From NCBI GenBank assembly GCA_016791025.1, contig JAEUNX010000046.1, forward strand, positions 1-41,196: DNA of 41,196 nucleotides, written 5' to 3'. The DNA comes from Zoogloeaceae bacterium. GTDB taxonomy: Bacteria; Pseudomonadota; Gammaproteobacteria; Burkholderiales; Rhodocyclaceae. Below the pieces are notes generated by a model. That model had not been told where the DNA came from, made no database searches, and worked only from the letters and a program-made list of their open reading frames with translations. Positions 17,163 through 26,645 of the stretch are shown one piece after another. The position numbers and the translations under genes were made by a program. Numbering within the stretch: position 1 is the stretch's first letter; every line of letters begins with the position of its first letter.

Positions 17163-17166
17163 TTGC

Positions 17167-20100
17167 TCAGGCGGCCACTGGGTCGGCGATGTATTCCCTG
17201 ATCAGCGCCAGGAGTTCATCCTCCCGATATGGTTTGCCGAGGTAGTGATTGGCGCCAATTTCCCGTGCATAGCGCTGGTGCTTCTCCGCCAGGCGGGAAG
17301 TGATCATGATCACCGGTACTGAAGCCAGACGATGGTCGGCCCGGATGTTGCGCACCAGGTCAAAGCCATCCATCCGCGGCATTTCGATGTCGGAGAGGAT
17401 GACTTGGGGCACGTCGTCGAGGAGCTTCTCCAGAGCATCCACGCCATCCTTGGCTGTGATCACCCGATAGCCCTCTCTTTCGAGCAGGCGGCCAGTGATC
17501 TTGCGCACCGTAAGGGAGTCATCGACGATGAGCACGGTCGGTTGGGCGATAAGGGGCTCAGGGGCGGCGAACTGGACCCGCTCCTCCGGTTCCTCCGCCT
17601 GGCGGCGGCTGGCAAGGGCAACTGGGTTGAGAATCAGGACGATCTCGCCGTCACCCAGCACGGTGGCCCCGGAAACGCCAACGATGCGGGCCAACTGCGG
17701 CCCTGCATTCTTGACGACGATTTCCTGATTTCCGCGCAAACCGTCCACGTGGAGGGCGAGGGTCTGGGCGCCAGCCCTCAGGAGGAGCACCCAGTTGGTC
17801 CGGTGCAACTCCGGCTGACTCTGGCCGTCACCCAGGAGGCGCGGCAGATACCGGTAGGAAAAGCTGTCGCCCATCCATTCCATCGCACCGTCATGACGCA
17901 GGCGGGTCAGGGCTTCAGGCTTCATTTCGATCACCTGGGCCACCATGCTGGATGGAATGGCGTAGGTTCGCTGGGTGGCCCGGACCAGAAGGGATTGCGT
18001 GACGGCCAGGGTCAAGGGAAGGTAGATGCGGAAGTGCGTACCTTCGGCCAGGCGACTTTTCACATCAATTCGACCACCGACGGCAGCGGTTTCGGCCTTG
18101 ACGACGTCCATCCCCACCCCGCGCCCAGACAGGGTGGAGACGGTGCCGGCGGTCGAAAAGCCCGGGACGAAGATGAGGTTGGTCAGCCGTTTCTCATCGG
18201 CGTATTCGTCGGCTCCGACCAGACCCTGGGCCCGCGCCTTGGCGAGGATACGCTCGAAGTTCAAACCCGCTCCGTCGTCGGAAAGGTCGAGAACGATTTC
18301 GTTGCCTTCCTGGCTGACAGAGAGGCGGATCTCGCCCATTTCCGGCTTGCCCCCCGCGGAGCGATCCGCCGGGGATTCGATGCCATGGGCAACGGCGTTG
18401 CGTAGCAGATGTTCCAGGGGGGCCGTCATGTGCTCCAGGACCCCCCGATCGATCTCGATGCGGCCGCCCTTCAGGTCCAGACTTGCTCGCTTGCCTTGAT
18501 CCTTTGCGCTTTGCCGCACGACCTTATGGAGGCGGTCGGCCAAGGTGTCGAAGCGGACCATGCGGACCTGCATCAGGGATTGTTGCAATTCACGGGAGAG
18601 GCGGGCCTGGCTGTTGACCGCAGCGTCGGCGCTGTCGAGATTGCGCAGCAAGTTCTGCTGGACCGTCGTGACGTCGCCGACGCTCTCCGCCATCATCCGG
18701 GTCAGCTCCTGGAGGCGGGTATAGCGGTCCATCTCAAGTGGGTCAAAGTCGCCATGGCGGGATTCGGCCAAAGCCATGCGGGACTGCATCTGGACCTCTG
18801 CCTGGATCTCGATTTCCCGCAATTGATTACGCAGGCGAATGACGTTTTCGGTGAGGTCGAGCAAGGAGCGTCGCAGACCACGAAGTTCGCCCTCGACTCG
18901 GGTACGGGCAATGCCGATCTCCCCAGCCTCATTGACGAAGCGATCCACCGTGTCCGCTCGCAGTTTCAGCATCGCAGCGCCCGCGCCGCCGCCTTCGCCT
19001 TCGGCGGGCGCGGGCTTCGCGGCGGCGATAGGCTGGGCTATGGGCGCCAATTCGGCGACCGGGCGGCCGAGGGCCGCGAGCATCTGCTCTGCCCCGTCCA
19101 TGGCATTGTCGATCTCGTCCACCAGGGCTTGAACTGGTATGCCTTGGGCGGCCTCGAGGCGGTTTTCCACCTGATGGAGGAATTCGCCGAGTTGCATCGC
19201 GCCGGCCATTCGGGCGCTGCCCTTAAAGGTGTGGAGAAGACGGGAGAGGGCGCCGCGCTGGGACAGTTCCTCGGGTTCGCTTTGCCAGGCCCGAAGCGTT
19301 GATCGGATCTGGGTGAGCAACTCGTTGCCTTCCTCCTTGAGGATCAGAAGGAGTTGGGCATCGATGTCATCGACGACATGGGGCACGTCTTCGTCCGCAA
19401 CGCTGACGAGCTTCGCCGGTGGGAGATGCGCGATGGCAGGGGCCGGTGGAAGAGGCTCCGCGGGTGCTTCCGAAACCTTGTTCTCGCAGGCGTCACATTC
19501 GATTGCGGGGGAGAAGGGGGCCGGTGCCGCCTGGTCTTGTGGAAGGCCATCCAAGAGGCGAATCAACTCGGGGGCTTCGCCAGGCAGGCGCTGCTCCGCC
19601 ACATCCTCCACCATTGCCTGGAGGCACGCGCTGGCTTGCTGAAGAAGGCCGATTCCATTGGGCTGGAGTGTGGCTCCCGAATCCAGCAACCGTTCCAGGG
19701 CGTGCTCAAGGGCTCGGGCAAGGTGGTGGGCCGCATCGACGTGCGTGGTGCCCGAGATTCCGCCCAGCGTGTGGGCGGCCCGAATGGCCGATTCGGCTGG
19801 AGCGGTGCCAGGATGAGCAAGGAGGCGCGCCCACTCGTGTTCAAGTGCTGTGAGGTGCTGGTGGGCCTCGGCGAGATACAGGGCGTGGAGCGCTGCGGGG
19901 ATCTCCTCATCTCCCAGCCGAATTGAATCGGAAACTGCGGCCCCGCTCACCGGTGCAGCCACCTCCGCGAGGGGGGGCAGCCCGATCGCCTCGACGGATT
20001 CGATGCTGAGATCCAGGTCGAGCGAAAGTGGGAGGTCCGGGATGAGGGGCGTCAGTTCGGTACTCAGTGGCGCTGGGTTCGCCTCGTCCATCTGGACATC

Positions 20101-22791
20101 GAGGCCGAGATCTGCCGAAACGTAAGCCGATTCACCAATCGCCTCGGCGGATTCGCCGGGCGAGGTCACTTGGTCGGGAATCAGGGCTGCGGCCCTGATT
20201 TCGGGCTCCGCCGCGGCCAAGTCCAGGGCGTCGAGACCTTCGAGGTCAAGATCGAGATCGAGGGGCTCGGGCTTGGCAGGTGCGATGTCTGCGGGTTGAA
20301 CTTCCAGATCGGTTGCGTCGAGGTCGGGCTCAAGGCCGATGGCCTCGTCGTCGTCGGCGACCGGCAGGGCTTCGAGAGCAGACGAGTCGGTGCCAAATGG
20401 GTCAGCCTCGATCGCCACTGCCCGATCTGGGGTCAAATCGCCGAAGTCGATCGGCTGCGCATCAAGGGGCAATTCGTCTGGTTCGGAGGGGGCCCCACCG
20501 GTCGCGATCGGCGACGCCCGGACCGAGGCGGGGTCGGCGGGATTGCGCAGGCGCTCGGCCTCGGCGACGATCCCCCCTGCATCTCGCCCAGCAGGGCCGC
20601 CAGCTTCCAATTGCGCAATCCAGGCGGCGAACAGTTGGTGGGCCTGGCCGATGACTGCATGCAGTTCTGGTGTTGGGGGCCATTCCGCCTGTAGCCAGCG
20701 ATTGAGGGTCTGCTCCAGGGCCCAGGCGGCTTCGCCCAGATCCTTCAATCCCACCATGCGGCCGCTGCCCTTCAGGGTATGGAACCCCCGCCGGATAGTG
20801 GTCAATGCTACGTTGTTGGCCGGATTCGCAAGCGATTCCTCCAGATTGCGCGTTATCGTCGCCAGGACTTCGTGAGCCTCCTCGACGAAGATCGCGAGGA
20901 GCTCGGCATCAAGGGCGTCCTCCGGGGTGGCCAGCAGGGCCTGGGCTTGCGCCGATGGCGCAGGAATCGGCAGTGCGGCGGATAGCAAGTCTTCGTCGTC
21001 AGCGCCTTCTGGCGTTACGCTGACGATCTTCGGCTCAGTAGGTGCCGGCGGTAGCACCACCGCTGGCGCTGTCACGGGGGCGACGGCTGGCGCCACTTCC
21101 TCATCCTGCAGGGCCTCGGGGACGTCGGGGGCCGGTAGGAAGTCGGCCAGCCTGGCTGGGCCGCGGCGTATTGCGTCGAGGAAGAAACCCAGCGCCGATA
21201 GTCGATGGGCGAGGATCTCGAATCCTTCCCGGTCCGGGGTCAGACTGCCGTCGCGATAGGCTCCGACGGTGACCGTTGCCGCCTGGATGAGCTCGCGCGG
21301 GGCTGGGTCATCAAGCAAAGCCAGGGCGCCAGCAAGCTGGGTAAGCGGCGCGTCGAGGCCCGCCAAGTCTGCGCGGCGCTCGGGATTGCGGAAAAATGTG
21401 TCCAAACCCTGCTCGACTTCGGACAGGGTGGCGGTCAGCTCACGCGCAAGATTGGCTGCGGCGTGGCGCTCTTCGACCTGGCGGGCGGCGGCGTCACCCG
21501 CCGCACCAAGGTCGTCGGCAGGAATGCCTCCGGCCATGAAGGTCCGAATGCGCTGGCAGGCGTCGGCGACCCGGCCACGTGTGACCGCGTCCTGGGCCGG
21601 CGCACCGAGGATGGCATCGGGAAGCAGCAGCGCGCTGGCCAGTTCCAGAGCCAGCGGCGGGGTCAGGGCCAAGGGATCACGCCTAAGCCAGTGGGTGAAG
21701 TCCCGAATGGTGCCAGTCAGTTCCGCCAACAGAGGTCGGTGAAGGTCCGCGCATTGCTCGTTAGCGCTGTCGATTGCGGTCGCGAACTGCGTCAGGGCAA
21801 TCGCCTTACCGGCCGAGAAATCGTCCCATGCGTTTCGTGCGGCGACAAGGGTGTCGCGCAACTGTTTTGCCAAGGGGGCAAGGGGGACATCGGGCACTTC
21901 CCCGCCGGCGGGACTCAGCAGGCCGTCGAGGAGGTAGAGCTCTCGGACCTGACGCTGGTGCGCGGTGATCGGGGGGCGAATCGCGATGTGGTGAAGGAGG
22001 TCCCGCATCAGACGTTCGATGGCTATCGGTGACCCGGACACGAGGCGGCGCATTTGCGCATCCAGGCGGGTACACAGTTTGCGATCGTTGGCCAAGTCGC
22101 CGGCCGGGTCGGCCACGAGGCTGTCGAAGAAGGCGAGGCTCGTCCACCAAAGCTTTCGGGCTCCGGGCGCTGTGGCCAACTGGTCAATGCCGGCAACGGC
22201 TTCCCGCATTTCAGTGGGACCCTGAGAATCTTGGGGCGCGCGCAGCCACTTCAGCAAGCCTCGTTCGAAACGGCTACGCCAAGCCTTAAGGGCTCGCTGC
22301 TCTTCATCCGGCGTCGGAGCGGCGGGTTGGCCTTCCCGTCGCGGAGGGCTGATTCCGAGGTCGGGAAAGAATAGATCGGCGGGATGTCCTTGCTCGCCCC
22401 GGGCCTGATTGAGCTCACCATACAGCCTTGCAAGCCGCAGCGGTTGGTCTGGCGCACCCTGGCCAAGCTCGTCAAGATAGTTGGCGGTGGCTGCGAGGCC
22501 ACGGCGAAGGACGGCGAGGTTTTCCACGCTGGCGGGGTGTTCCCCCTTGGCGAGGGCGCTCGCCAGGCGGTCGACGGCTTCAGCAAACTGTGCAAGTCCG
22601 TCGAGACCCACAATTGAAAGCGCGCCGCGGGCCTGATGAATATGGATCTGGGCCGTCTGGAGGTGCGTACCGGGTTCGTTGGCGCTGGCCGCTTCGTCGA
22701 TGGCGGCGCGGGCCCGATCGAGGGCCAAATCGATTTCGCCCTTGACCCAGTTGAGGGGGCCGAGGTCGGGTTGGGGGGCGGTAAACGTCAT
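17167..22791 (-). CDS. pilL: Hybrid CheA-type histidine kinase of the type IV pilus Chp system (PilL/ChpA)
   Basis: This 1874-residue cytoplasmic kinase links the PilJ receptor to the PilG and PilH response regulators and so controls twitching. An N-terminal region with HQARGAL at about 53-59 looks like a decayed Hpt. Clear Hpt domains have HTLKGSGRM (H671) and HTFKGSARM (H1187). A third, around H1007, reads HTLGGISGT, with the usual lysine replaced by glycine. Acidic and proline/alanine-rich linkers join them. The kinase core has the N-box LLRNAVAHGIES (about 1463), SDDGAG, and GRGVGMDVV, followed by a CheW-like domain. A C-terminal receiver has VDDS and the phospho-acceptor D1801 in SDIEMPRMDG. 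It is the last gene of the rubredoxin-pil operon. Confidence 0.95.
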   Translation of the reverse strand: MTFTAPQPDLGPLNWVKGEIDLALDRARAAIDEAASANEPGTHLQTAQIHIHQARGALSIVGLDGLAQFAEAVDRLASALAKGEHPASVENLAVLRRGLAATANYLDELGQGAPDQPLRLARLYGELNQARGEQGHPADLFFPDLGISPPRREGQPAAPTPDEEQRALKAWRSRFERGLLKWLRAPQDSQGPTEMREAVAGIDQLATAPGARKLWWTSLAFFDSLVADPAGDLANDRKLCTRLDAQMRRLVSGSPIAIERLMRDLLHHIAIRPPITAHQRQVRELYLLDGLLSPAGGEVPDVPLAPLAKQLRDTLVAARNAWDDFSAGKAIALTQFATAIDSANEQCADLHRPLLAELTGTIRDFTHWLRRDPLALTPPLALELASALLLPDAILGAPAQDAVTRGRVADACQRIRTFMAGGIPADDLGAAGDAAARQVEERHAAANLARELTATLSEVEQGLDTFFRNPERRADLAGLDAPLTQLAGALALLDDPAPRELIQAATVTVGAYRDGSLTPDREGFEILAHRLSALGFFLDAIRRGPARLADFLPAPDVPEALQDEEVAPAVAPVTAPAVVLPPAPTEPKIVSVTPEGADDEDLLSAALPIPAPSAQAQALLATPEDALDAELLAIFVEEAHEVLATITRNLEESLANPANNVALTTIRRGFHTLKGSGRMVGLKDLGEAAWALEQTLNRWLQAEWPPTPELHAVIGQAHQLFAAWIAQLEAGGPAGRDAGGIVAEAERLRNPADPASVRASPIATGGAPSEPDELPLDAQPIDFGDLTPDRAVAIEADPFGTDSSALEALPVADDDEAIGLEPDLDATDLEVQPADIAPAKPEPLDLDLDLEGLDALDLAAAEPEIRAAALIPDQVTSPGESAEAIGESAYVSADLGLDVQMDEANPAPLSTELTPLIPDLPLSLDLDLSIESVEAIGLPPLAEVAAPVSGAAVSDSIRLGDEEIPAALHALYLAEAHQHLTALEHEWARLLAHPGTAPAESAIRAAHTLGGISGTTHVDAAHHLARALEHALERLLDSGATLQPNGIGLLQQASACLQAMVEDVAEQRLPGEAPELIRLLDGLPQDQAAPAPFSPAIECDACENKVSEAPAEPLPPAPAIAHLPPAKLVSVADEDVPHVVDDIDAQLLLILKEEGNELLTQIRSTLRAWQSEPEELSQRGALSRLLHTFKGSARMAGAMQLGEFLHQVENRLEAAQGIPVQALVDEIDNAMDGAEQMLAALGRPVAELAPIAQPIAAAKPAPAEGEGGGAGAAMLKLRADTVDRFVNEAGEIGIARTRVEGELRGLRRSLLDLTENVIRLRNQLREIEIQAEVQMQSRMALAESRHGDFDPLEMDRYTRLQELTRMMAESVGDVTTVQQNLLRNLDSADAAVNSQARLSRELQQSLMQVRMVRFDTLADRLHKVVRQSAKDQGKRASLDLKGGRIEIDRGVLEHMTAPLEHLLRNAVAHGIESPADRSAGGKPEMGEIRLSVSQEGNEIVLDLSDDGAGLNFERILAKARAQGLVGADEYADEKRLTNLIFVPGFSTAGTVSTLSGRGVGMDVVKAETAAVGGRIDVKSRLAEGTHFRIYLPLTLAVTQSLLVRATQRTYAIPSSMVAQVIEMKPEALTRLRHDGAMEWMGDSFSYRYLPRLLGDGQSQPELHRTNWVLLLRAGAQTLALHVDGLRGNQEIVVKNAGPQLARIVGVSGATVLGDGEIVLILNPVALASRRQAEEPEERVQFAAPEPLIAQPTVLIVDDSLTVRKITGRLLEREGYRVITAKDGVDALEKLLDDVPQVILSDIEMPRMDGFDLVRNIRADHRLASVPVIMITSRLAEKHQRYAREIGANHYLGKPYREDELLALIREYIADPVAA

Positions 22792-22827
22792 GGACAGCCT
22801 CTTGCCGTAAGGAAAAGCCGTGGCGGC

Positions 22828-24924
22828 TTACACCTTGAATCCTGAGACGGAGCCTTTGAGCTCGATGGCCAGGTCCGCCAGTTGGCCAATGGACACTGCG
22901 GTTTGCTGGGTGCCGAGGGTCGTTTGTTCGGTAATGGACCGAATGTGCTTCATGCTTTCGGCAACCCGGGTCGCCGACGACGCCTGATGCTGGATCTCCT
23001 CGGAGATCTCTTCGATGAGGCGAGCGGTCTCGGAGGAGACGTCACCAATTTCAGCCAGGGCCCGACCGGCCGCGTCGGAAAGCTCCGCGCCAGCCACCAC
23101 GTCGCGTGTTGCGTTCTCCATAGCGCCCACCGCGTCCTTGGTGTCGGTCTGAATCGTTTTCACAATCGCGGCAATCTGCTTGGTAGCCTCGCCAGAGCGC
23201 TCGGCAAGCCGCTGCACTTCTTCGGCGACGACGGTAAAACCGCGCCCGGCTTCCCCCGCCGATGCGGCCTGGATTGCGGCGTTAAGGGCGAGTACGTTCG
23301 TCTGCTCGGTGATGTCCGAGATAAGTTCCACGATCTCGCCGATCTCCTGGGACGATTCGCCCAGGCGCTTGATCCGCTTCGAAGTCTCCTGAATCTGATC
23401 GCGAATGTCGCTCATGCCGCGGATGGTGTCTTCCACCGCCGAGGCGCCCTTCTGGGCCGCTTCCAGGGATCGGCGGGCAACATGGGCAGATTCCAATGCG
23501 CGCTGGGAGGAATCCGTCATTGACTGGGCCATGCGGTGGACCGTTGCACCTGCTTCCTCGATCTCGAGGGACTGCCGTCCGGTGGCCTCAATCAACTGGG
23601 TCGAAGTGTTCTGGGCCGATTCGGTGGCGGATGACACCCGGCTGGCCGCGTCGTTGATGCGGCGGACCAAGACCGAAAGTTCCTCAATTGTGTAATTGAC
23701 CGAGTCGGCAATGGCGCCGGTGATGTCTTCAGACACCGTGGCTCGGATCGTGAGATCGCCGTCGGCCAGGTCACCCATCTCGTTCATCAGGCGGAGGATG
23801 GCCTGCTGGGTCTGATTGCGCTCGTTCTCGGCTACTTGGCGCTGGCTGTCGGTGTCACGCTGGCGGTGGGCCAGATCGTTGTTGTAGGTTCGCGCCATAA
23901 CCGCGAGGATCCCCAGAGCACCGAGGCCGGCAATCATAAGGAGCAGATTGGCAGGACTGAGAAAGCTGCCTTGGCGGGCATAGATGTCGGCCAACGTCTG
24001 ACTTTGGTCCAAGAGCCCCGTGGATTCACCGAAGATTCGGCTGCCGGCTTGCTTGGCCTGGACGAGGCGCTGCACGTTGGCCAGGATGCCGCCAACGGCT
24101 GCCAGGCTGTCCTTGGCCGCGGAATCGAGTTCTTCGATCTTGGCGCGCAATTCGCCGTCGCCACCCATTTGACGCAATTGGGCGAGCAGATCCCGCAATG
24201 TGTTGGTGTCCTTCCCAAGAAGAAAGGCGACTTCTGGATCGACAGCATCGGCCACCATCAGGCCATTGGCATTCTTGGCCACGCGCTGGGTCAGCATGAC
24301 GACCCGATTTGCGACGGCAATTTCCCGGGGGCCGGCTCCGCTCTGAAGCTTCATTGCCGCGACCTGCTCAGAAAGTTCGAGCAGTTGCGGGTTCTTGGCG
24401 TTGATCGTAGCTACCGACTGATTCAATGTGGTGAGGTTCTTTTCTTGGTCCAACAGCAGGCTGGCATCCTTATCGGTTTTGGCCCACGTGTTCCCGAGGG
24501 ATTCCAGGGTCTCGTTGTTTCCAAAACTGCCCAAATGGACGAGTAGATCGTTGAAGCGGTCGCGGGCGGCCTTGAGTTCGGTGAAGGCCACTGAGTTTCC
24601 TTGGATGGCAAGCTGAGCCGATTTGGCAATCTGCTGGGAGAGTGTCCGCAGCTGGCCTGCGCTTTCCACCTGTTCGGTCGCCCGTGTTGCTCCCCGCGTT
24701 TGATAGACCAGGAGGCCGGCGATGATAAGCACCACGATTCCGAGGATCGTTCCTTGCAGCCGCAACTGCGCGGCAACCCCACCGGGCTTGCCGGGGGATG
24801 TCGAGCGGGAGGGGGAGTCGGTCCTGGGCGCGACGGCTGGATTGCTTTCCATGATGGTCGTATCGGGTCCAGGGGCGGCCGGCCTGGATTTGCTGCCAAA
24901 TACACTGGCGAGTTTTAGTTCCAT
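22828..24924 (-). CDS. pilJ: Methyl-accepting chemotaxis-like receptor PilJ
   Basis: PilJ is the membrane receptor of the Chp system and signals pilus retraction or surface contact to PilL. The 698-residue protein (Pseudomonas PilJ 682) has a proline/serine-rich cytoplasmic N-terminus, a first membrane segment at about 58-75 ([18 protein letters not shown]) and a PilJ-type periplasmic region. A second membrane segment lies near 320-340, then a HAMP region. The long coiled-coil signalling domain has its hairpin tip near 541 ([17 protein letters not shown]). The frame is open to 25029 but that overlaps pilI, so the ATG at 24924 ([15 protein letters not shown]) is preferred. No C-terminal CheR-docking pentapeptide is seen. 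Confidence 0.94.
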   Translation of the reverse strand: MELKLASVFGSKSRPAAPGPDTTIMESNPAVAPRTDSPSRSTSPGKPGGVAAQLRLQGTILGIVVLIIAGLLVYQTRGATRATEQVESAGQLRTLSQQIAKSAQLAIQGNSVAFTELKAARDRFNDLLVHLGSFGNNETLESLGNTWAKTDKDASLLLDQEKNLTTLNQSVATINAKNPQLLELSEQVAAMKLQSGAGPREIAVANRVVMLTQRVAKNANGLMVADAVDPEVAFLLGKDTNTLRDLLAQLRQMGGDGELRAKIEELDSAAKDSLAAVGGILANVQRLVQAKQAGSRIFGESTGLLDQSQTLADIYARQGSFLSPANLLLMIAGLGALGILAVMARTYNNDLAHRQRDTDSQRQVAENERNQTQQAILRLMNEMGDLADGDLTIRATVSEDITGAIADSVNYTIEELSVLVRRINDAASRVSSATESAQNTSTQLIEATGRQSLEIEEAGATVHRMAQSMTDSSQRALESAHVARRSLEAAQKGASAVEDTIRGMSDIRDQIQETSKRIKRLGESSQEIGEIVELISDITEQTNVLALNAAIQAASAGEAGRGFTVVAEEVQRLAERSGEATKQIAAIVKTIQTDTKDAVGAMENATRDVVAGAELSDAAGRALAEIGDVSSETARLIEEISEEIQHQASSATRVAESMKHIRSITEQTTLGTQQTAVSIGQLADLAIELKGSVSGFKV

Positions 24925-24970
24925 GGATGGGGCTCCGCTTGCAGGTGGGCCAGGATGTCGTGGCCGGGAT

Positions 24971-25489
24971 TCACTCCACGACGCCGACTTCGAGGAAGCT
25001 GGGTTGATTGAGAAGGGCAGGAATGTCAAGTTGGTGCCAAGTTCGGGACTGGAGGTCGATCAAGCGCTGTGTAATCCACGGGGCCGGATTCGAGACGTCC
25101 GCAGGCGCCGTATCAAACTCATCGGGATTGCGCAGGCCGGTAGTTCTGCCAACCAACAGGGCGGTGTTGATGCCATGACGGGCACCAATCAACACCAATC
25201 GGGCTTGCCCACCTGTCGGGGTCAGAGGGCCGCCATTGAAGGCGCTGAAGTCAATGACGCCGTAGAGCGTGCCGCGTACGTTGGCGAGCCCGCGAAAATA
25301 TGGCAACGTCAAAGGCACCTCCGCCAACGGAGGGACTGGCAAGATTTCTCCGGCCTCGGCGAGGGACAAGACCCAGGCTTGTTCTCCCGCAGTGACGCCC
25401 AGGAGGGTACGGCGGTCAGTGACGTCCGATTCGTTCAAGCGGCGAACCAGGCTCTCCTGGAATTCGCGAAGGCTTATCCGGCGCGACAT
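24971..25489 (-). CDS. pilI: CheW-like adaptor PilI
   Basis: PilI couples the PilJ receptor to the PilL kinase at the inner membrane. The 172 residues form a single CheW-like domain, with [19 protein letters not shown] (37-55), [20 protein letters not shown] (65-84) and [11 protein letters not shown]. The length and position between pilH and pilJ agree with PilI. It starts 4 nt after the pilH stop. The ribosome site is weak, which fits translational coupling. Confidence 0.92.
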   Translation of the reverse strand: MSRRISLREFQESLVRRLNESDVTDRRTLLGVTAGEQAWVLSLAEAGEILPVPPLAEVPLTLPYFRGLANVRGTLYGVIDFSAFNGGPLTPTGGQARLVLIGARHGINTALLVGRTTGLRNPDEFDTAPADVSNPAPWITQRLIDLQSRTWHQLDIPALLNQPSFLEVGVVE

Positions 25490-25493
25490 GGTG

Positions 25494-25859
25494 TTACGCC
25501 ATGGCCCGAATGCGGGTAAGCAGTTCAGGCAGGTTCACCGGTTTGACCATGTAGTCGTAGGCGCCCTGACGCATGCCCCAGATCTTGTCGGTCTCCAGGC
25601 CTTTGCTGGTGCACATGATGATGGGAATGCTGCGGGTGGCGTCGTCACGGGAGATCGTCCGTGTCGCCTGGTAGCCGTTGATGCCTGGCATTACCACATC
25701 CATGAGGATCAGGTCCGGCAATTCGGTCTTGCTCTTGCTGACCGCCTCTTCGCCATTGTCGGCGGTAACGATCTGATAGCCCTGCTTGCTCAGGAAATCT
25801 GTGAGAGCGAATCTTTCGGTCGGCGAATCATCGACCACGAGAATCTTGTTGATCGGCAT
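25494..25859 (-). CDS. pilH: Single-domain response regulator PilH
   Basis: This CheY-like receiver of 121 residues has the acidic pocket D10-D11, the phospho-acceptor D54 in LILMDVVMPG and the conserved lysine of the late KPVN motif. It is phosphorylated by PilL. In Pseudomonas, PilH acts in retraction control and as a phosphate sink for PilG. The order pilG-pilH-pilI and the GYQATR and YDYMVKPVN sequences support PilH over PilG for this copy. It lies 17 nt after pilG. Confidence 0.93.
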   Translation of the reverse strand: MPINKILVVDDSPTERFALTDFLSKQGYQIVTADNGEEAVSKSKTELPDLILMDVVMPGINGYQATRTISRDDATRSIPIIMCTSKGLETDKIWGMRQGAYDYMVKPVNLPELLTRIRAMA

Positions 25860-25876
25860 GGCGGAGGTCCGGTTGG

Positions 25877-26260
25877 TTAAGCGAGATTGGGCGCGTGGGC
25901 GGCCACGGCCTTGAGTAGACTGTCCTTGGTGAACGGCTTGGTGAGGTATTCGTCCGACCCGACCATCTTGCCCCTGGCTCGGTCGAACAGGCCGTCCTTG
26001 GATGACAGCATGATTACCGGGGTCGTTCGAAGGCGCGCGTTCTTTTTGATTAAGGCGCAGGTTTGATAGCCGTCGAGTCGCGGCATCATGATGTCGAGGA
26101 AGATCACATCGGGCAGGTGGTCCGTGATCTTCGCCAGCGCGTCGAAGCCATCTTCAGCGAGCAGGACCTGACATCCGGCCTGACCAAGAAAGATCTCTGC
26201 GCTTCGCCGGATGGTGTTGCTGTCGTCAATCACCATCACCTTCAGTCCGCTCAATTCCAC
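25877..26260 (-). CDS. pilG: Single-domain response regulator PilG
   Basis: The 127-residue receiver begins MELSGLKVMVIDDSNTIRRS and contains FLDIMMPRLDGYQTCALIK and SSKDGLFDRARGKMVGSDEY, almost the Pseudomonas PilG sequence. D56 is the phospho-acceptor. PilG promotes pilus extension and, in Pseudomonas, cyclic AMP signalling. The start is GTG, with AGGA 9-12 nt upstream. A hairpin lies in the 122-nt gap after the rubredoxin gene. Confidence 0.94.
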   Translation of the reverse strand: MELSGLKVMVIDDSNTIRRSAEIFLGQAGCQVLLAEDGFDALAKITDHLPDVIFLDIMMPRLDGYQTCALIKKNARLRTTPVIMLSSKDGLFDRARGKMVGSDEYLTKPFTKDSLLKAVAAHAPNLA

Positions 26261-26334
26261 CGTCGTCGTCCTATCAAAAGCCTGTCGGCGGAGCGCAGGC
26301 TCCGTCTGGATTTCGATGGGATTACGGCCGGGAA

Positions 26335-26356
26335 CTGACAGCCTTTAGGGTGTCAG
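26335..26356 (-). terminator. Hairpin between rubredoxin gene and pilG
   Basis: A 9-position stem CTGACAGCC/GGGTGTCAG with one mismatch and a TTTA loop lies 27 nt beyond the rubredoxin stop. It lacks a T run. It could partly terminate, or lower pil transcription relative to rubredoxin. Confidence 0.35.
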
Positions 26357-26382
26357 CGGCATGGGGGAGCCGCGGAGGGGGC

Positions 26383-26562
26383 TTAGATTTCCACCATTTC
26401 GAAGTCTTCTTTGCGGGCGCTGCATTCGGGGCAAGCCCAGTTGGGCGGCAGGTCGTCCCAGCGCGTGCCCGGTGGAATGCCGTCGTCGGGCAAGCCGGCG
26501 GCTTCGTCATAGATGAAGCCGCAAATCAGGCACATGTATGTCTTGAATGGGGCATCAGTCAT
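26383..26562 (-). CDS. rubA: Rubredoxin
   Basis: Rubredoxin is a small electron carrier with one iron held by four cysteines. The 59-residue protein has both knuckles: CLICG (C11, C14) and CPECS (C44, C47), with the usual aromatic core around GFIYDE and [16 protein letters not shown]. It starts [10 protein letters not shown] from an ATG at 26562, only 83 nt from divergent thiD. It heads the minus-strand run into pilG-pilH-pilI-pilJ-pilL, an arrangement I recognise from other betaproteobacteria. No rubredoxin reductase or alkane hydroxylase is nearby, so its partner is unknown. Confidence 0.96.
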   Translation of the reverse strand: MTDAPFKTYMCLICGFIYDEAAGLPDDGIPPGTRWDDLPPNWACPECSARKEDFEMVEI

Positions 26563-26645
26563 GGCGCCAGGGGGGTGTGACCATTACAATTGGGGCAATT
26601 TTACCCTACTTGGTCGCGTCCGCCGGCGCGAAGGGAGATTCTGAG

